Shown here piece by piece: positions 1 to 11,136 of a stretch of 64,000 nucleotides of DNA (position 1 is its first letter; every line of letters begins with the position of its first letter). Below the pieces are notes generated by a model. The model made no database searches, was not told the origin of the DNA, and worked only from the letters and a program-made list of their open reading frames with translations. The translations under genes were made by a program, and so were the position numbers. Source of the DNA: Sinotaia quadrata (taxonomy: Eukaryota > Mollusca > Gastropoda > Architaenioglossa > Viviparidae); the NCBI GenBank assembly GCA_028829895.1, contig CM054179.1:74403544-74467543 (forward strand), written 5' to 3'.

Positions 1-58
1 AAATTTGTAACTTTCTTAAAAAATGCATTCAAAAGCTATTGAGACAGTGCCTAAACCA

Positions 59-632
59 GGTTATGTACAAACTATTTTATCGCTTATCACTAATAACTCA
101 ATATCTGTTCTCTTATAAGAACTATCCTTTGATTTGTGTTGACACTGATCTGTTGAATTATATATTAGGATATAAAACTGTATAGTTATTGAAATTATTG
201 GAACATGGTTTCATGGAAATATTGATGTCAAGTAACTTTCTTTATTGTATTTGTTATATGTATATTGTATTGTTGATTTAATAAATTTATTGTTAAATTT
301 ATTGACTTTGCACATATTGATAATCTTATGTTGGATAAGAAAGTCGATAATGGGGGCTTGCTAAATTTAGATTAAAAGATGGATTTATTTTCTCCTTTAG
401 TAAGAAGTTTTTCTCCTACAGAAATACTGTGTGACAGAAAATGTTTGTCTTTAATGTTGTGAAAGAAAGAAAACGTTTATCTGACAAATAAGAGAAACGA
501 GTTGTGTCTGCTGGAGAATTATTAATAACAAAAATTAAGATTCTCATCACCTGTAATTAGTTATGGATGATTAATTAAATAATAATAATATTCATAACCA
601 TTAAGTAGGTGGTGTTGGCATCACACTATTAT
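59..632 (+). repeat. Copy A of a diverged direct duplication (about 575 bp)
   Basis: The segment starts at ttatgtacaaactatt and runs through gatttaataaatttattg to taattagttatggatg. The same ordered blocks recur, with substitutions and small indels, at 1207-1782. Both copies are in the same orientation about 1.15 kb apart. Either an old tandem segmental duplication or two insertions of one dispersed element would explain this. No terminal inverted repeats or coding frame are seen. Confidence 0.75.
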
Positions 633-1206
633 TTCTACAGTTGTGAATTATGATACTTGTATGTTAAACCCATGACACTGTTTCTAGCAGAAATACATTC
701 ATAATAGATTTTGTTGTATTTATTTTGTTGCACATATGTATTGGGCTAATAAATACTGTTACAGGAATTGTAAGATGAGAATGATTGTAAGAAAGAATGG
801 AGAATATAGATGATTAAACTTGGAACTTAGTGTTGCTTTATATTATGATGATTCAGAAAGGAACAAGCCTTTTCCCCTCTTTTTATTTGTAAGGTGGTGG
901 TGGATTTGAGAAGTTTCCATCCTAGAGATGATTCACTGCACCCTGTTTGTGTGTATCTACAAGTGTTTCCCACTCCACTGTGGAACTTGCTAGTAAAAGG
1001 AATGCTAGAACTTCATTACTTGTGATTGCCTACATGAGAAGCTAATATGGCAAATGCGTGCCTAGAATAGTCTCGAGGGATCTACAGTGTTGGAACATTC
1101 TACAGTATACTTAGCAGAGCATGCAGAAGATTGATTATTCTATTGTGAACAAAACACTTGTGACATTGTTACAAAAGCACTACTGTTGCAGCTTACATCA
1201 TTGAAC

Positions 1207-1782
1207 AGATTATGTACAAACTATTATCATATCACTTTATAACTCCATTTCTTCTATAATAAGAATAGTCTTGTGACTTATTTTTTTAAAATAAAATCTG
1301 ACTGCTGAATCATGTGTTAGAATATAAGACTGAATAAGTATTGGAATTACTTGAACGTTGTTTCATGGAATATTGAAGTCAAATGACCTTTTCATTGTAT
1401 TTGTCATATGTATATTTGATTGTTGATTTAATAAATTTATTGTTAAGTTTATTAACCTTCTTGCACATATTATTCAACTATATGTTGGAGTGACAGTGGA
1501 TGGGAGCTCATTAAATATAATTAAAGACAGATTTGTTACTCCTTAATAAGACGTTTCCACCTACGTAAATATTGTATGGCAGTAAAACGTCTGTCTTATT
1601 GTTGTGGAAGAAAGAAGACTTTTATTACACTGTATAATCCACCAAGTGAGAGACGAGTGGTGTCCCCTGTGAAAACTATTTATAAACAAAATTTAAGATT
1701 TCTTCATCACTTGTAATTAGTTATGGATGGTTATTACTACTACTACTAATCATAACCAGTAACAAAAGGGTGCATGTCACAG
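1207..1782 (+). repeat. Copy B of a diverged direct duplication (about 575 bp)
   Basis: This is the second copy of the block at 59-632. Shared landmarks are ttatgtacaaactatt at the start, tgttgatttaataaattt in the middle and taattagttatggatg near the end. Divergence is substantial, so the duplication is not recent. Copy B runs into an ATGT/TA simple repeat at its right edge. Confidence 0.75.
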
Positions 1783-1794
1783 TATACAAGTATG

Positions 1795-1935
1795 TTCGTA
1801 TGTATGTATATATGTATGTACAAAATGTACGTATATATATATATATATATATGCAATGAATGAGTATGCATGCACATATGTATAAATGTGCATATGCGTA
1901 TACATACAAACGTACACTTGTATATATATTTATAC
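1795..1935. repeat. TA / ATGT simple-sequence tract
   Basis: Alternating purine-pyrimidine sequence made of atgtatgtat and an uninterrupted (ta)n run near 1832-1851. It is non-coding. Confidence 0.8.
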
Positions 1936-2110
1936 TTGTCTTTTTAAGAAAAAAAATTACAACTCTTTTAATGGTCTACATTTTCAACAGGATTCAGACA
2001 ATAACACGCAAGGAAGGATGCAATTATAAAGCAAACAGCAGTGAAATAATTTAGTTAGCATGCATACACATAAACAAATCGTTTTTCTAATTGTTGAATT
2101 GTTTTTGCAG

Positions 2111-2465
2111 TTCATTGCCTAGGAATACTTCAGATGCCAACAAAACAACAGAAATACAGACAAATAAATGTGTCATTCAGCTCTTTGGTCTTTGTAGGGA
2201 ATTTCCGTTGTCAGCAGTTGAACCTGGGCACCCTGTGACTTACGAGGTAGGTCGTTATATCATGCGCACTCAAATTTTGATGCAATATGGCGGCGTCTTT
2301 CACGACAGTCATGTGATCTGGACTCAACGACTTCCGGATGAGATGATGGAGTACGAGGTTGTAGCTTCCCCTGATTGGCATAACCTTGGTAACTGGCCAG
2401 AATCCATGAATCACGGTCTTCTCATTGCTAGACACAGTGCAAGGTACCTTCAACAACTTTTGAAG
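2111..2465 (+). CDS. Glycosyltransferase (DXD sugar-binding, GT32-like), first visible exon
   Basis: A spliced gene, seen as its last three coding exons: 2111-2465, 3410-3520 and 5150-5383 (232 whole codons). The product should be a Golgi type II glycosyltransferase of the Gly_transf_sug / DXD sugar-binding family. This exon begins after the acceptor tttttgcag with one base completing a split codon, and ends at AAG|GTCAGT, phase 0. It encodes the catalytic core: a helix EVGRYIMRTQILMQYGG leading into GGVFHDSHVIW, the family's metal/nucleotide-sugar motif. It then gives VVASPDW and a WPESMNHGLLIARHSARYL segment, matching the usual 'asn-x-gly-(v/l)-(l/i)-ala-arg' block. The motif reads D-S-H (bases 2304-2312) where most members have D-x-D. 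The N-terminal anchor and stem exons are not visible. Acceptor substrate is unknown. Family call is firm; the exact subfamily is inferred. Confidence 0.87.
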
Positions 2466-3409
2466 GTCAGTCAGTGAAGGTAAAAGTAAACCACTGAAAG
2501 CACTTATCATAAATAGATTTTTATTTATTCGGTAATGTAAAAAATGTCTACTGAAGATATTTTTGATAAATGAAGACAAACATTGAGTGAGAAAATTTGA
2601 AGCAGGAAAACGGAACGAATTATGAATAAAACAAATTGAAGATGAATTTATTTGCGCACAGAGGCTTTCATTTCAGCTCCCACCAGTATGTCATGTAGAA
2701 CTAAGACTGCAATGTAGCAATGTTGATACATGTTTTAATATAAATCATGAAGAAAGTTTTAAGAATTACGTGAATAAAATCACGATATTATTTTTGAGAA
2801 CTACATGAATAAAATCACGATATAATATTTGAGAACTGTGTGAATAAAATAATGTCTGAGAGCTACATGACTCAATAACGCTCAAAACCAAACACAACAG
2901 TCTTACCCTTGTCACAACTAGTTGTTTTTAAAGTAATATAATCAGTCAGTTGTTTGGATCGGTGTGCATTGCGTCTGTTTATAAACGATTTTAATCGTCT
3001 CTTTCTCCTTTCCTCCCTCACTCTCACCCACCCACCCACCCACTCACTCACTCACCCTCTCATTCACTTACTAACGTATCCACTCAAACTCACTCACTCA
3101 CGCACTCATTCATTTACTAACTCAAACCCACCCAAACCCACCCAAGCAAACCCACTCACCCACCCACCCACCCACCCACCCATTCACTCACTCACTCACT
3201 CACTCACTCACTCACTCACTCACTCACTCACTCACTCACTCACTCACTCACTCACTCACTCACTCACTCACTCACTCACTCACTCACTCACTCACTCACT
3301 CACTCACTCACTCACTCACTCACTCACTCACTCACTCACTCACTCACTCACTCACTGTACTTATGTGTGTATATATATATGAATATCTACTTTTTGTTCT
3401 TGTATTCAG
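2466..3409 (+). other. Glycosyltransferase intron with (CTCA)n array
   Basis: The phase-0 intron starts with GTCAGT and ends with a pyrimidine-rich tract and tgtattcag. At 2760-2870 it carries three or four degenerate copies of a 40-bp segment around gaataaaatcacgatat. The rest is AT-rich, followed by the CTCA microsatellite listed separately. Confidence 0.75.
3014..3357. repeat. (CTCA)n microsatellite with imperfect CCCA left flank
   Basis: The tract is perfect CTCA from about 3185 to 3355 and degenerate (ccca, ctta, actc variants) before that. It gives a spurious Thr-His-Ser-Leu open frame. It lies about 50 bp before a splice acceptor, so length changes could influence splicing; this is inference. 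Confidence 0.95.
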
Positions 3410-3520
3410 ATATATTACGCAAACGATGGGATGGTCTTGCCCTGGGTCACAGACCACTACCTCTCTTACAGACTGATAGAACTGGACCCCACCCTCGTTT
3501 ATCTTCACTCGCACCTGCAG
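3410..3520 (+). CDS. Glycosyltransferase, middle exon (37 codons)
   Basis: Phase 0 at both ends: acceptor tgtattcag at 3401-3409 and donor CAG|GTAACT at 3520/3521. It encodes IYYANDGMVLPWVTDHYL followed by SYRLIELDPTLVYLHSHLQ. In this family the segment after the DXD core describes the acceptor-side loop and ends in an H-L-Q motif just before the conserved V-x-C. The joined reading frame runs HLQ|VKCLNN into the next exon, which supports this chain of exons. Confidence 0.88.
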
Positions 3521-4235
3521 GTAACTACTGTGGAGATGGCTAATTGTGTTTTAAAAGTACAATCTCCCCGCCCATTGAGAGCGTGCAGGTAAGAGGTGAT
3601 TCTGAAGGGTAACACTCGCCGAATAAGAACACATTTCTCCTTTGCTGGTCTGTGACGTCATTTGAGTCCGAAGACACAACAATTGATAAGTAGACGTTTT
3701 GCAACCTTATCGACATATTACATATTTAATTTCTTGAATACCATAGCTCGATTCATTATAATGATTATTTTAAATCACAACTCGATTCATTAATTTTAAA
3801 TCATAGAATGATTATTAAAATGATTTATTTTACAAAATCACTATCACCATGAAACAAAGGTGTAAACTTAGCAGTTATGAAGAGAGTCTATGGATACGGT
3901 ATTTACTTACATATTTTTAAAAATAGTGTACTGATGACAGACTATTGCTATTGAAAGTCTCAAAATCGTTTCCCTTTCCTCGTCCAAAGACCCCGATTCA
4001 AAACAATACCGATAACTCTGTCGACCATTAACGATGTTTGGGTTAATGCGGATTAGGATACACAACTCTTCATGGCAATGTTTTCACGTTTAAATTGTAA
4101 TGTTCCATCTGATGCAAAGATAATTTTCACTTGAATAAGGATTATTTAAAAACTGCTTTATGTAAATATACACTCGAGCCAGTGACCTGTTGAAGTGAAC
4201 GTTGTATCTGTTAGTAGGTTGTGTGAAGTACATAT

Positions 4236-4350
4236 ACTTGTCCTTTACTGTTGCTGTTTACATTATAAACGAAACCATTCGCCCTTTACATAACTTGTCC
4301 TTTACTGTTGTTGTTTACATTATGAACAAAACCATTCGCCATTTAAATAA
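4236..4350. repeat. 57-bp direct repeat, two copies
   Basis: The block beginning acttgtcctttactgttg recurs after 57 bp with a few substitutions. Confidence 0.85.
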
Positions 4351-4438
4351 CTTCAATTTAGACTTCTTTTTTTATTAATATTATTTTGCAATTAAGAAAA
4401 ATTGCCCTAGTTTTACTGATTACTAAATGATTGTTTAA

Positions 4439-4600
4439 GGTTCGAGCATAACAGCTAGGAATGTAAGGTTTGATTATGACAGCTAGGAATGTAAAATTTG
4501 AACATGTCAGCTAGGAATGTAAAATTTGAACATGTCAGCTAGGAATGTAAGGTTTGATTATGTCAGCCAGGAATGTAAGGTTTGAACATGTCAGCTAGGG
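4439..4600. repeat. 28-bp minisatellite, about 6 copies
   Basis: The core agctaggaatgtaa recurs exactly 28 bp apart (4453, 4481, 4509 and onward). Substitutions are mainly in the 'gattatgac / gaacatgtc' half. Confidence 0.92.
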
Positions 4601-5149
4601 GATGTTGCTCAGGTCACCAAGAACGGATCAAGTTATGTCACAACGGCTGCAATGTTCACAGCAGAAAACAACACGATATATCTCTTTTTTACCAATCAAG
4701 CTCCACTGTCTGGTTCCTGCACTAAATTCCCCACATATGAACACACTACTGCAAAGTATAAGTTGTATTTTTATGTGCATTAAATGGTCCCATACCTTGA
4801 AATGTTCTGCCTTGCGAGTTGACACTGACGCCGTGATCAAGCGAGACACATCTTTCAAAGACACATCTTCTTTATCAGCAAGAATAACCATTTAATTGAT
4901 TATTCAAACTGTACATTTGTATATCTATAGTGTATTATTGTTTCTTTTTGTAAATACAATTATTGATTTTTTTGTATTATTACTTTGAAAGTGGAATGAT
5001 AATTTTGCTGAGTTACATTACCTATTATTTTCTTATTTTATTTTTACCTTCCTTTTGCTGTTATGTGTTATTGTCTACGTAGCTAATATCCTTGATCCGA
5101 ACTTATATATAATGAAGACCTATTTATTTATTTTTACAAATTTCATTAG

Positions 5150-5383
5150 GTCAAGTGTTTAAATAACAATTGCCACCCCACCTGGCAGCCTGACTTTCGC
5201 TCGCACTTTATGCAGAATCGACCCGGATTGAGCTTCGACTGGCGGCGTGAGACAATGTCCATCCACTGGCTGGACAGTCGTTCTGCCTTGGATGTGGACA
5301 AGATTAAATTTGCGTCAGGGATCATTGTCGAAGTCACCAGATATATTTTGACGTCTGCGGGCGTTAGTCTGGAATCTCTCTGA
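5150..5383 (+). CDS. Glycosyltransferase, terminal coding exon and stop
   Basis: The exon starts after ttcattag in phase 0 and runs 77 codons to TGA at 5381-5383. It opens with VKCLNNNCHPTWQPDF, a two-cysteine block followed by Pro-Thr-Trp that I associate with mollusc glycosyltransferases of this type; the cysteines are probably a disulphide. It then has SFDWRRETMSIHWLDSRSA, whose I-H-W corresponds to the usual 'a-(f/i)-H-(f/w)' motif near the active site. The end, IKFASGIIVEVTRYILTSAG, is the expected C-terminal helix. All visible junctions after the first keep frame without adjustment, so this is likely an intact gene. No polyadenylation site is obvious; AATAAA occurs at about 5567 and 6012. 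Confidence 0.88.
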   Translation, partial: VKCLNNNCHPTWQPDFRSHFMQNRPGLSFDWRRETMSIHWLDSRSALDVDKIKFASGIIVEVTRYILTSAGVSLESL

Positions 5384-5439
5384 CCTTTGCACTCATCTGT
5401 CTCTCTATTGGATGGGTGTCATTGGACTAGAGCGGGGTG

Positions 5440-5480
5440 GGGGAGGGAGAACAAGTAAAAAGCCAGACAGTTAAAAAAAA

Positions 5481-5534
<54 letters not shown>

Positions 5535-5614
5535 GGAAAAAACAAATAGGAAAAGAAAGAAAGGGAATAAAGGAGGAGAAAAGTGAAAAACTGAGAAATA
5601 TAAAAAATATGATC

Positions 5615-5663
<49 letters not shown>

Positions 5664-6020
5664 CGAATGGAGAATGAATGAAAGATGAAGAAGATGTGTT
5701 AGAGAGAACCGGAAAGGAGAGAGGGAAAGAAATAGGCTGAGAAATAAAGAAAAAGATAGAGGGATGGAAAGGGAGAGAAGCGGAATGAGAGAGACGATGT
5801 GAATGGCAGAAGGAGAAAGAGAAAGAAAAGAGTGAATTTATATATGTATGCGCGCGCGTGTGTATGCGCAAGAGAAAAAGGTAAACAGACAAAAACAGAT
5901 AGAGAGAGTGACAAATAGATAGATAAATAGATAGAAGATAGGGAGAGATAGATCAATAGATTAAAGAAAGAGAGAGAAAGATAAGGGGCGTGCAGAAGAA
6001 GAAAAGAGAGAATAAAATTA
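5440..6020. repeat. Polypurine (GA)n-rich tract
   Basis: Purine-rich plus strand with (ga)n runs near 5485-5531 and 5618-5657, then gata/gaaa variants. It creates Ser-Leu-rich shadow frames on the minus strand and holds no gene. Confidence 0.9.
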
Positions 6021-6126
6021 CTTATCGAAATGTTATGTGTATGTAAATGATAGTTTGTTGCAAAACAAATTTGTCCCGAGCTTATTAAGTAGTTATGACA
6101 TGCGTGCAACAACAACCAAGCCAGAG

Positions 6127-6344
6127 CTGTAACAGCTTTAAATATTCGAAATATTTGATGATACAGGAATGAAGTTTATATTTTATTTCTACAGGTCGTA
6201 ACTGCTTTAAACATTTGAAATCTCTCTTCATACAGGAATGAAGTTTATATTTTATTGCTACAGGTCTTAACTGCTTTAAACATTTGAAATCTCTCATCAT
6301 ACAGGAATGAAGTTTATATTTTATTGCTACAAGCCGTAACAAAG
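6127..6344. repeat. 69-bp tandem repeat, about 3 copies
   Basis: gaagtttatattttatt recurs at 6171, 6240 and 6309. As 69 is a multiple of three, a minus-strand frame of repeated KYKLHSCM units stays open. There is no other coding evidence. Confidence 0.92.
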
Positions 6345-6785
6345 CATACGTTCACAGCTCAGTCCTCCCCAAGCATCTTGATGCCTGTTTATTTCCGGAT
6401 ACCTACAGCCTCTTTTGGATCCGGAAGTCCGGTGACTGGGGCGTTTGCCTGTCTGAGATTCTCAACTCTAGAGAGGCGACTATCACGCCATTCATTTTGT
6501 CAGTTGAATTCGTTTCTAAAGCCCTCTTTTGGGTTGTTGATAATTTCACGACAAACATCACGACACGTACCTAAGAGCTGAATAGGATGTTCTCACATGG
6601 TTAGACATGGAACTTCCTTAATGTCCGTCGCCATATGCCAGCTGGAATGAGCAGATCAGAGCGAACCAAAAGTTGATGACGACCGTCGTCTAGCGTAGGT
6701 GACTTTAAAGTTTGGAAAGATGAAATAGACAAGAGAAATTGGAAGTATGGTAATGAAACCTTTATTAATTCCAGAAATGTTACTC
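6345..6785. other. Unassigned coding-like block, either strand
   Basis: Base composition here is nearer 45-50% GC and the sequence is not repetitive. On the plus strand 6342-6572 is open for about 77 codons and includes SLFWIRKSGDWGVCLSEIL. On the minus strand fragments such as CRDVCREIINNPKEGF and RVENLRQANAPVTGLPDPKE are open with an interrupting stop. Neither is recognised. It could be an exon, a decayed mobile element or chance. Confidence 0.3.
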
Positions 6786-7275
6786 TCAATCCCGGTAATG
6801 TTACTATAACATCAATGGCACTATAATACCAATCCCGGTAATGACTCTATAATACCAATCCCGGTAATGACACTATAATACCAATACCGGTAATGACACT
6901 ATAATACCAATCCCGGTAATGACACTATAATACCAATCCCGGTAATGACACTATAATACCAATCCCGGTATTGATACTATAATAGCAGTCCCGGTAATGA
7001 CACTATACCACCAATCTCGGTAATGATACTATATCACCAGGCCCGTAAATAACATTACAACACAAGTCCTGATAATGACACTATATCGCCAATCCCGGCA
7101 ATACCATTATAACACAAGTCCTGGTAATGACATTATCGTCAATTCTGCTAATAATACTATTCTACCAATCCCGGTAGTAACACTAAAAAAGAAGTATTGG
7201 TAATGACACTATATCGCCAAATCCGGCAATAATACTTTACCACTAGTCCCGGTAATGACACTATACCGCCAAAGT
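6786..7275. repeat. 26-bp minisatellite, about 18 copies
   Basis: The core atcccggtaatgacacta recurs every 26 bp, near-perfect at 6830-6990 and increasingly diverged to the right. Confidence 0.93.
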
Positions 7276-7720
7276 ATATAGAGATTATTGTGCATAAACC
7301 TGCACGTGCCCAACCATTATGGAGAATTCACTTTGACTAGCCTTTGCATTTGTCCATTAAAAATATTTTGTGTGGGTGTAGGACTTATTTAAAAAAAAAA
7401 CCCATCTGAAACTGACAATATGATAACGACGCATAAACACCGTCTTTGTCGCAAATCTCTATCGTCTTCTTCCATCGAGAATGAGACAAAACTTTAACTC
7501 AACCGATTAATTCTCAACTGATCAAAGCTGTCGTTGGCACAGTAAGCGTGCAGACAGAGTGATCGCCCCTTTGTTTCTTATTAAAACGCTATTTCGCCTA
7601 CATAGTTTACAGGGAATGATCTGGTCTCTTTCTGTAGCGGTAAATGACGTTTGTGAAAAATTGCTAGAGGAGTGTTTTGCAATTCATAACGTCTGAAGCG
7701 AGAGTTTGCTGTTGGAAGAA
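7276..7720. other. No feature seen
   Basis: Unique-looking AT-rich DNA; no exon, RNA gene or repeat recognised. Confidence 0.5.
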
Positions 7721-7733
7721 ATACACACACATA

Positions 7734-7764
<31 letters not shown>

Positions 7765-7772
7765 GCGCGCAG
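7721..7772. repeat. (CA)n-(CG)n alternating tract
   Basis: (ac)n with one t interruption passes directly into ten uninterrupted CG dinucleotides (about 7751-7770). It is alternating purine-pyrimidine of the kind able to form Z-DNA. Confidence 0.9.
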
Positions 7773-8274
7773 GCACGCACAGAGTATACCGTACACTCAA
7801 ACATACACATTTATTGAAGTACTGCCAAACAATTTAACACATCCCTCCCCACCTCATCGGATAATATATAAACTTTGATGGAAATCAGTTTCAAAATATT
7901 TATTGATTTATTTAGTTTCAAAACACGTTCCCTCTGTAGGTACGGTTCCTGAATATGATAAAACAAATAACAACAGCAATAATAACTATAGCAACAATAA
8001 CAGCTATAGCAACATTAATAATAGATTTTAAATTTGTTTGGATTTTGTCCATTTCGATAGTCACAGGTGGGTTGAAATGTCTAGGAACAAACATCAATAA
8101 CTCTTTTTGCAGCGAAAAAAAAATAGGGAGACAAAGGGCAATGTATTAACTTGGCGATGATATGTCATCACTACCATTCGACATTACAAAAATGATTTCA
8201 CAAAACCATTCTAAATTTTACTAAGTATATGTGTTGGTTTGATTGTGCCTGCGTGTGTGTGCAATTAGCATAAG

Positions 8275-8275
<1 letters not shown>
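7773..8275. other. No feature seen
   Basis: AT-rich, with a short aataacaacagcaataa-type low-complexity stretch at 7960-8020. No gene. Confidence 0.5.

Positions 8276-8338
<63 letters not shown>
8276..8338. repeat. (GA)n microsatellite
   Basis: About 30 uninterrupted GA dinucleotides. Confidence 0.97.
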
Positions 8339-8339
<1 letters not shown>

Positions 8340-8378
8340 AGAAGACAAAGCGCAAAACACACATACACATTTATACAC

Positions 8379-8652
<274 letters not shown>

Positions 8653-9039
8653 GGGAGAAGTGGGTGTAAAAGGAGAGAGAAAACGGCTAAAGTGCGTCAT
8701 GAAACATAATCATCTCACGCGACTTGTAATTTACCGAGTCACATATTTCACTGAACTCACTCATTTCACCCGGGTTGTATGTAGCAGTGTTATTACGACA
8801 TTTACGCACCAGACTGTTCTTGATACATCCGAGAGTCAACGGTCATTCGATTAGACTTTACCGACGGAGCTTAAAATAAGCGTCTGACAATGCACGCTCA
8901 GTAAACAAAAAGGTTAATAAAAGGAAGAGAAACCTTATATATGTATGGACACTTGCAATAGAAAATTAGGGGTGAAGGAGGGGCTGGTAAATGGAGAAAG
9001 AATGGGGAAGTTATTTACAAGTGAGTGCAGTAATATAGA
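8653..9039. other. No feature seen
   Basis: Non-repetitive and AT-rich; short open frames only. Confidence 0.5.
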
Positions 9040-9180
9040 TAGATAGATAGAGGGAGATTGGTAGATATAGAGAGAGAGAGAGGAAGAAAGAGAGTAGTTT
9101 AACATACAGAACAGATAGATAGAAAGAGAGAGATAGAGAGAAATCGAGATCCATTCAATACAATTCAATACACGGAACAG

Positions 9181-9229
<49 letters not shown>

Positions 9230-9329
9230 TTTAATACACAGAACATATAGATAGAGAGAGTGTTTATTAATATACATACACACCATATAAATAGATAGAT
9301 AAATAGAAAGAGACAGAAAGTGGTTTAAT

Positions 9330-9395
<66 letters not shown>

Positions 9396-9510
9396 TAGTC
9401 GCTTAATATACAGAACATATAGATATTTAGATATATAGATAGATGGATGGATGGATGGAGGGATAGATCGATAGATAGATAGACAGATAAAGAGTAATTT
9501 AATATACACA
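9040..9510. repeat. Compound satellite: GATA/GA tracts alternating with a TTTAATATACAGAACA spacer
   Basis: A spacer close to gtagtttaatatacagaaca recurs about seven times (near 9093, 9160, 9226, 9260, 9320, 9393, 9492). Each is followed by its own gata and/or (ga)n tract of different length. The module, not just the microsatellite, has been duplicated. Confidence 0.85.
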
Positions 9511-9659
9511 ACAAATACAATTCTTTATTCAACATGGCCTGCACGATGACAACAAGAAAATGAACGCTAGATGTAAAAGTGAATGTTTTACTCCCAGTTT
9601 GCATGTTTTCTCTGAATGCAAACGAAAACACTCATGGACATAAAGTTCACCATGGCTTA

Positions 9660-10375
9660 ACTACCATCATGATATTACAATCAAACACTTTACACTTGTT
9701 ATTTTAATCATAATTTAGCCTTTGACAAGTCATTATGATTACACGGCATTCACTGACATGACACATGTCGTTGCAAATCGTAAGCTACACTTATAATTTG
9801 CTTGTGCCATATTAATCATTAAGTATAATCTGACTTGATTCGTTTGATTATATTATTGTTGTCTGTTGTGCTTTGTGTTTATGTTTATTAATGTTAAGGT
9901 GAACATTGACTGGACAAGCCAGGATTATCATGTGGTCATTGTCCTGACCAATATCATCATGACTGCAAGGTATACTTTGATGAGGTGCCCATAAGATCTA
10001 AAAATACATACTGACTTGATACATTATGTTACAGGTTTAATTTATACACCGACTATAGTCAGATACAAATTAACTCGACTCGTGCCAAAATATCGTAAAG
10101 ATAGACACTATAGACACTAACTTGACTCATGCCGTTAACATGTAAGATAGACACTAAGTTGACACGTGCCATTAAAATCGTAAAGTACACGCTAAGTTAC
10201 ACGTGCCTTGAATTTCGTACGGACCACACTAAGTTGACACCTGTCATTAATATCATAAAGTAAACACTAAGTTGACACGTGTCATTAATATCATAAATTA
10301 AACACTTAGTTGACACGTGTCATTAATACCGTAAAGTACACATTAAGTTGACACGTGCCTTGAATTCGTACAACT
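9660..10375. repeat. Diverged satellite, unit about 38 bp
   Basis: The motif actaagttgacacgtgcc plus attaatatcgtaaag recurs from about 10090 to 10375. More decayed relatives (actgacatgacacatgtc, taatcattaagtataatc) extend back to about 9660. Confidence 0.75.
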
Positions 10376-11136
10376 AACATGACGCGCAACATTTATTCTG
10401 CACCTCCAGCACCCGGGACACACGTGGCTAGTATTCAGGTAAGAAAACAGCCTTCAGTAAACATTCGAACTCAAGAACAATCTGGTAGTCTATTACGTAA
10501 CACATACAGCTACTAAAAGAATGAACATGAATCTTACTGTAAATTAAGAAGAAATCAAAGCACAACAAAATGCACACACACACACAAAAGCAGAATACAT
10601 ACTAAAGTAGCCTCAATTTATCAATACGAATGGAAACTCAAATAATAACGGCAATGACGACGGACGACTAAAACGCTGGAACGCCGAGATGTGCGGCGTT
10701 GTGAGAATGGCCGGGATCGATAGACCAGATGGTGGACGACTCAGATCAATTCACTTAGACAAGCTTCTTCGAACATGTTCACACAGAAGTCTAAGCGTTG
10801 ACAGGAAGGCTTCAGGGGGTGAAGACTAGGGGAGATAACTGGAGCCGATAAGCCATCTAATAGAGAACACTAAGAGTGTGGAGAGGAACAGACTTTAAAA
10901 ATAAGTACCTTATCTGACATTTATCGAAATGTCTTGCGATTTTTAGCCTTTAAACATCTTCCTCCCACCTCCCTACTGAAATGGAGAAGAAGCAATAGGA
11001 CTTGAAATGTTCTGGCCTCCATATTCAAAGGTAGATAATTTCGCGAACGGAAGCTCTAGGGCATCTAGGCTGTTGATAGTGCAAATTAAATCAATCAAGA
11101 AGAAAAAATATAAACTGTCTAAAATCATTCAACACT
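10376..11136. other. Mostly empty; one weak exon candidate
   Basis: 10379-10438 starts with ATG, reads MTRNIYSAPPAPGTHVASIQ and ends at a strong donor CAG|GTAAGA. Nothing else supports it. The rest is unique AT-rich DNA with a short (ca)n at 10572. Confidence 0.3.

Larger units (their letters stand above)
1..2110. other. AT-rich non-coding DNA upstream of the glycosyltransferase exons
   Basis: No open frame here looks coding. It is probably the intron before the first visible glycosyltransferase exon, because it ends in a clear acceptor (tttttgcag at 2102-2110). It contains the two copies of a diverged direct duplication and a TA/ATGT simple-sequence tract, both listed separately. Confidence 0.6.
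3521..5149 (+). other. Glycosyltransferase intron, no second gene seen
   Basis: The phase-0 intron runs from GTAACT to ttcattag. It contains a palindromic CRE-like TGACGTCA at 3653-3660 and two tandem repeats listed separately. Open frames of 87-97 codons on both strands at 4600-4895 resemble nothing I recognise and have no splice or codon support. Confidence 0.7.

Noticed and set aside
2211..2579. 122-codon minus frame
   Set aside because: Antisense of the glycosyltransferase exon, which has homology and splice sites.
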